Positions 50,811-50,832 of a stretch of 50,832 nucleotides of DNA are shown here, one piece after another. Under the pieces are notes generated by a model, which was not told where the DNA came from, ran no database searches, and was given only the letters and a program-made list of their open reading frames with translations. How positions within the stretch are numbered: position 1 is the first letter of the stretch; every line of letters starts with the position of its first letter. The position numbers and the translations under genes are program-made. Source of the stretch: Streptomyces ureilyticus (GTDB lineage Bacteria > Actinomycetota > Actinomycetes > Streptomycetales > Streptomycetaceae); the NCBI RefSeq assembly GCF_011045025.1, contig NZ_JAAKZX010000051.1, positions 1 through 50,832 of the forward strand, given 5' to 3'.

Positions 50811-50832
50811 GGGCGGGTTTCTTGCGCGGGGG

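Noticed and set aside
1..50832. CRISPR arrays, tRNA or rRNA genes, insertion sequences, prophage genes
   Set aside because: None of the expected repeat-spacer patterns, cloverleaf sequences, transposase or phage motifs was found on either strand by eye.

Overview
This 50.8 kb window is high-GC actinobacterial DNA. Third-position GC bias, many GTG starts, ATGA/GTGA stop-start overlaps and leaderless starts point to a chromosome of Streptomyces or a very close relative. The gene order from rsmH through ftsZ, sepF, divIVA and ileS to dnaE is the conserved Streptomyces core order. No tRNA, rRNA, CRISPR array, insertion sequence, prophage or recent-transfer island was seen.

Layout. (1) 0.1-3.2 kb: a TetR regulator, divergent from a HEPN-domain gene, a SAM methyltransferase and a DUF3040 membrane protein. 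(2) 3.5-8.3 kb, minus strand: a MoxR ATPase - DUF58 - transglutaminase-like membrane protein operon with overlapping stops and starts. (3) 8.5-9.1 kb: a beta-carbonic anhydrase on the minus strand. (4) 9.2-27.1 kb, plus strand: the division and cell wall (dcw) cluster rsmH-ftsL-ftsI-murE-murF-mraY-murD-ftsW-murG-ftsQ-ftsZ, then pgeF(ylmD)-yggS(ylmE)-sepF-yggT(ylmG)-divIVA. These genes make the UDP-MurNAc-pentapeptide and lipid II precursors, build the septum and direct polar growth. ftsZ has its own 286-bp regulatory region. (5) 27.3-30.8 kb, minus: ileS behind a T-box leader with a recognisable T-box core, an AUC specifier and an SD-sequestering hairpin. (6) 31-35.5 kb, plus: a DksA/TraR-type zinc-finger protein with a histone-H1-like Lys/Ala tail, lspA, rluD, a GNAT acetyltransferase and an SDR oxidoreductase. 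(7) 35.6-42.3 kb: MscS channel, dienelactone-hydrolase-like protein, PhoD phosphatase (Tat signal), a membrane-anchored DsbA-like thioredoxin with an upstream membrane partner, and a DUF2252 kinase-fold protein. (8) 42.5-50.8 kb: dnaE, a 58-residue basic protein, an NYN-domain putative RNase, an ABC-2 exporter pair and a membrane protein.

Most genes are ordinary conserved housekeeping genes. The least expected signal is regulatory. Three exact copies of the 9-mer TTGTCAGTG, each followed after 8 nt by a -10-like hexamer, lie in intergenic DNA ahead of the HEPN gene, the hydrolase gene and dnaE, with near-matches ahead of rluD and the last gene. This is the architecture described for RecA/LexA-independent (PafBC-type) DNA-damage promoters in mycobacteria. 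The HEPN protein also carries an R-x4-H motif like that of HEPN ribonucleases, so a damage-inducible RNase is a testable idea. Other points of interest are three copies of a dispersed GC-rich hairpin element (one supplies the stop codon of mscS), perfect palindromes at the carbonic anhydrase, phoD and ftsZ upstream regions, and the absence of mraZ ahead of rsmH.
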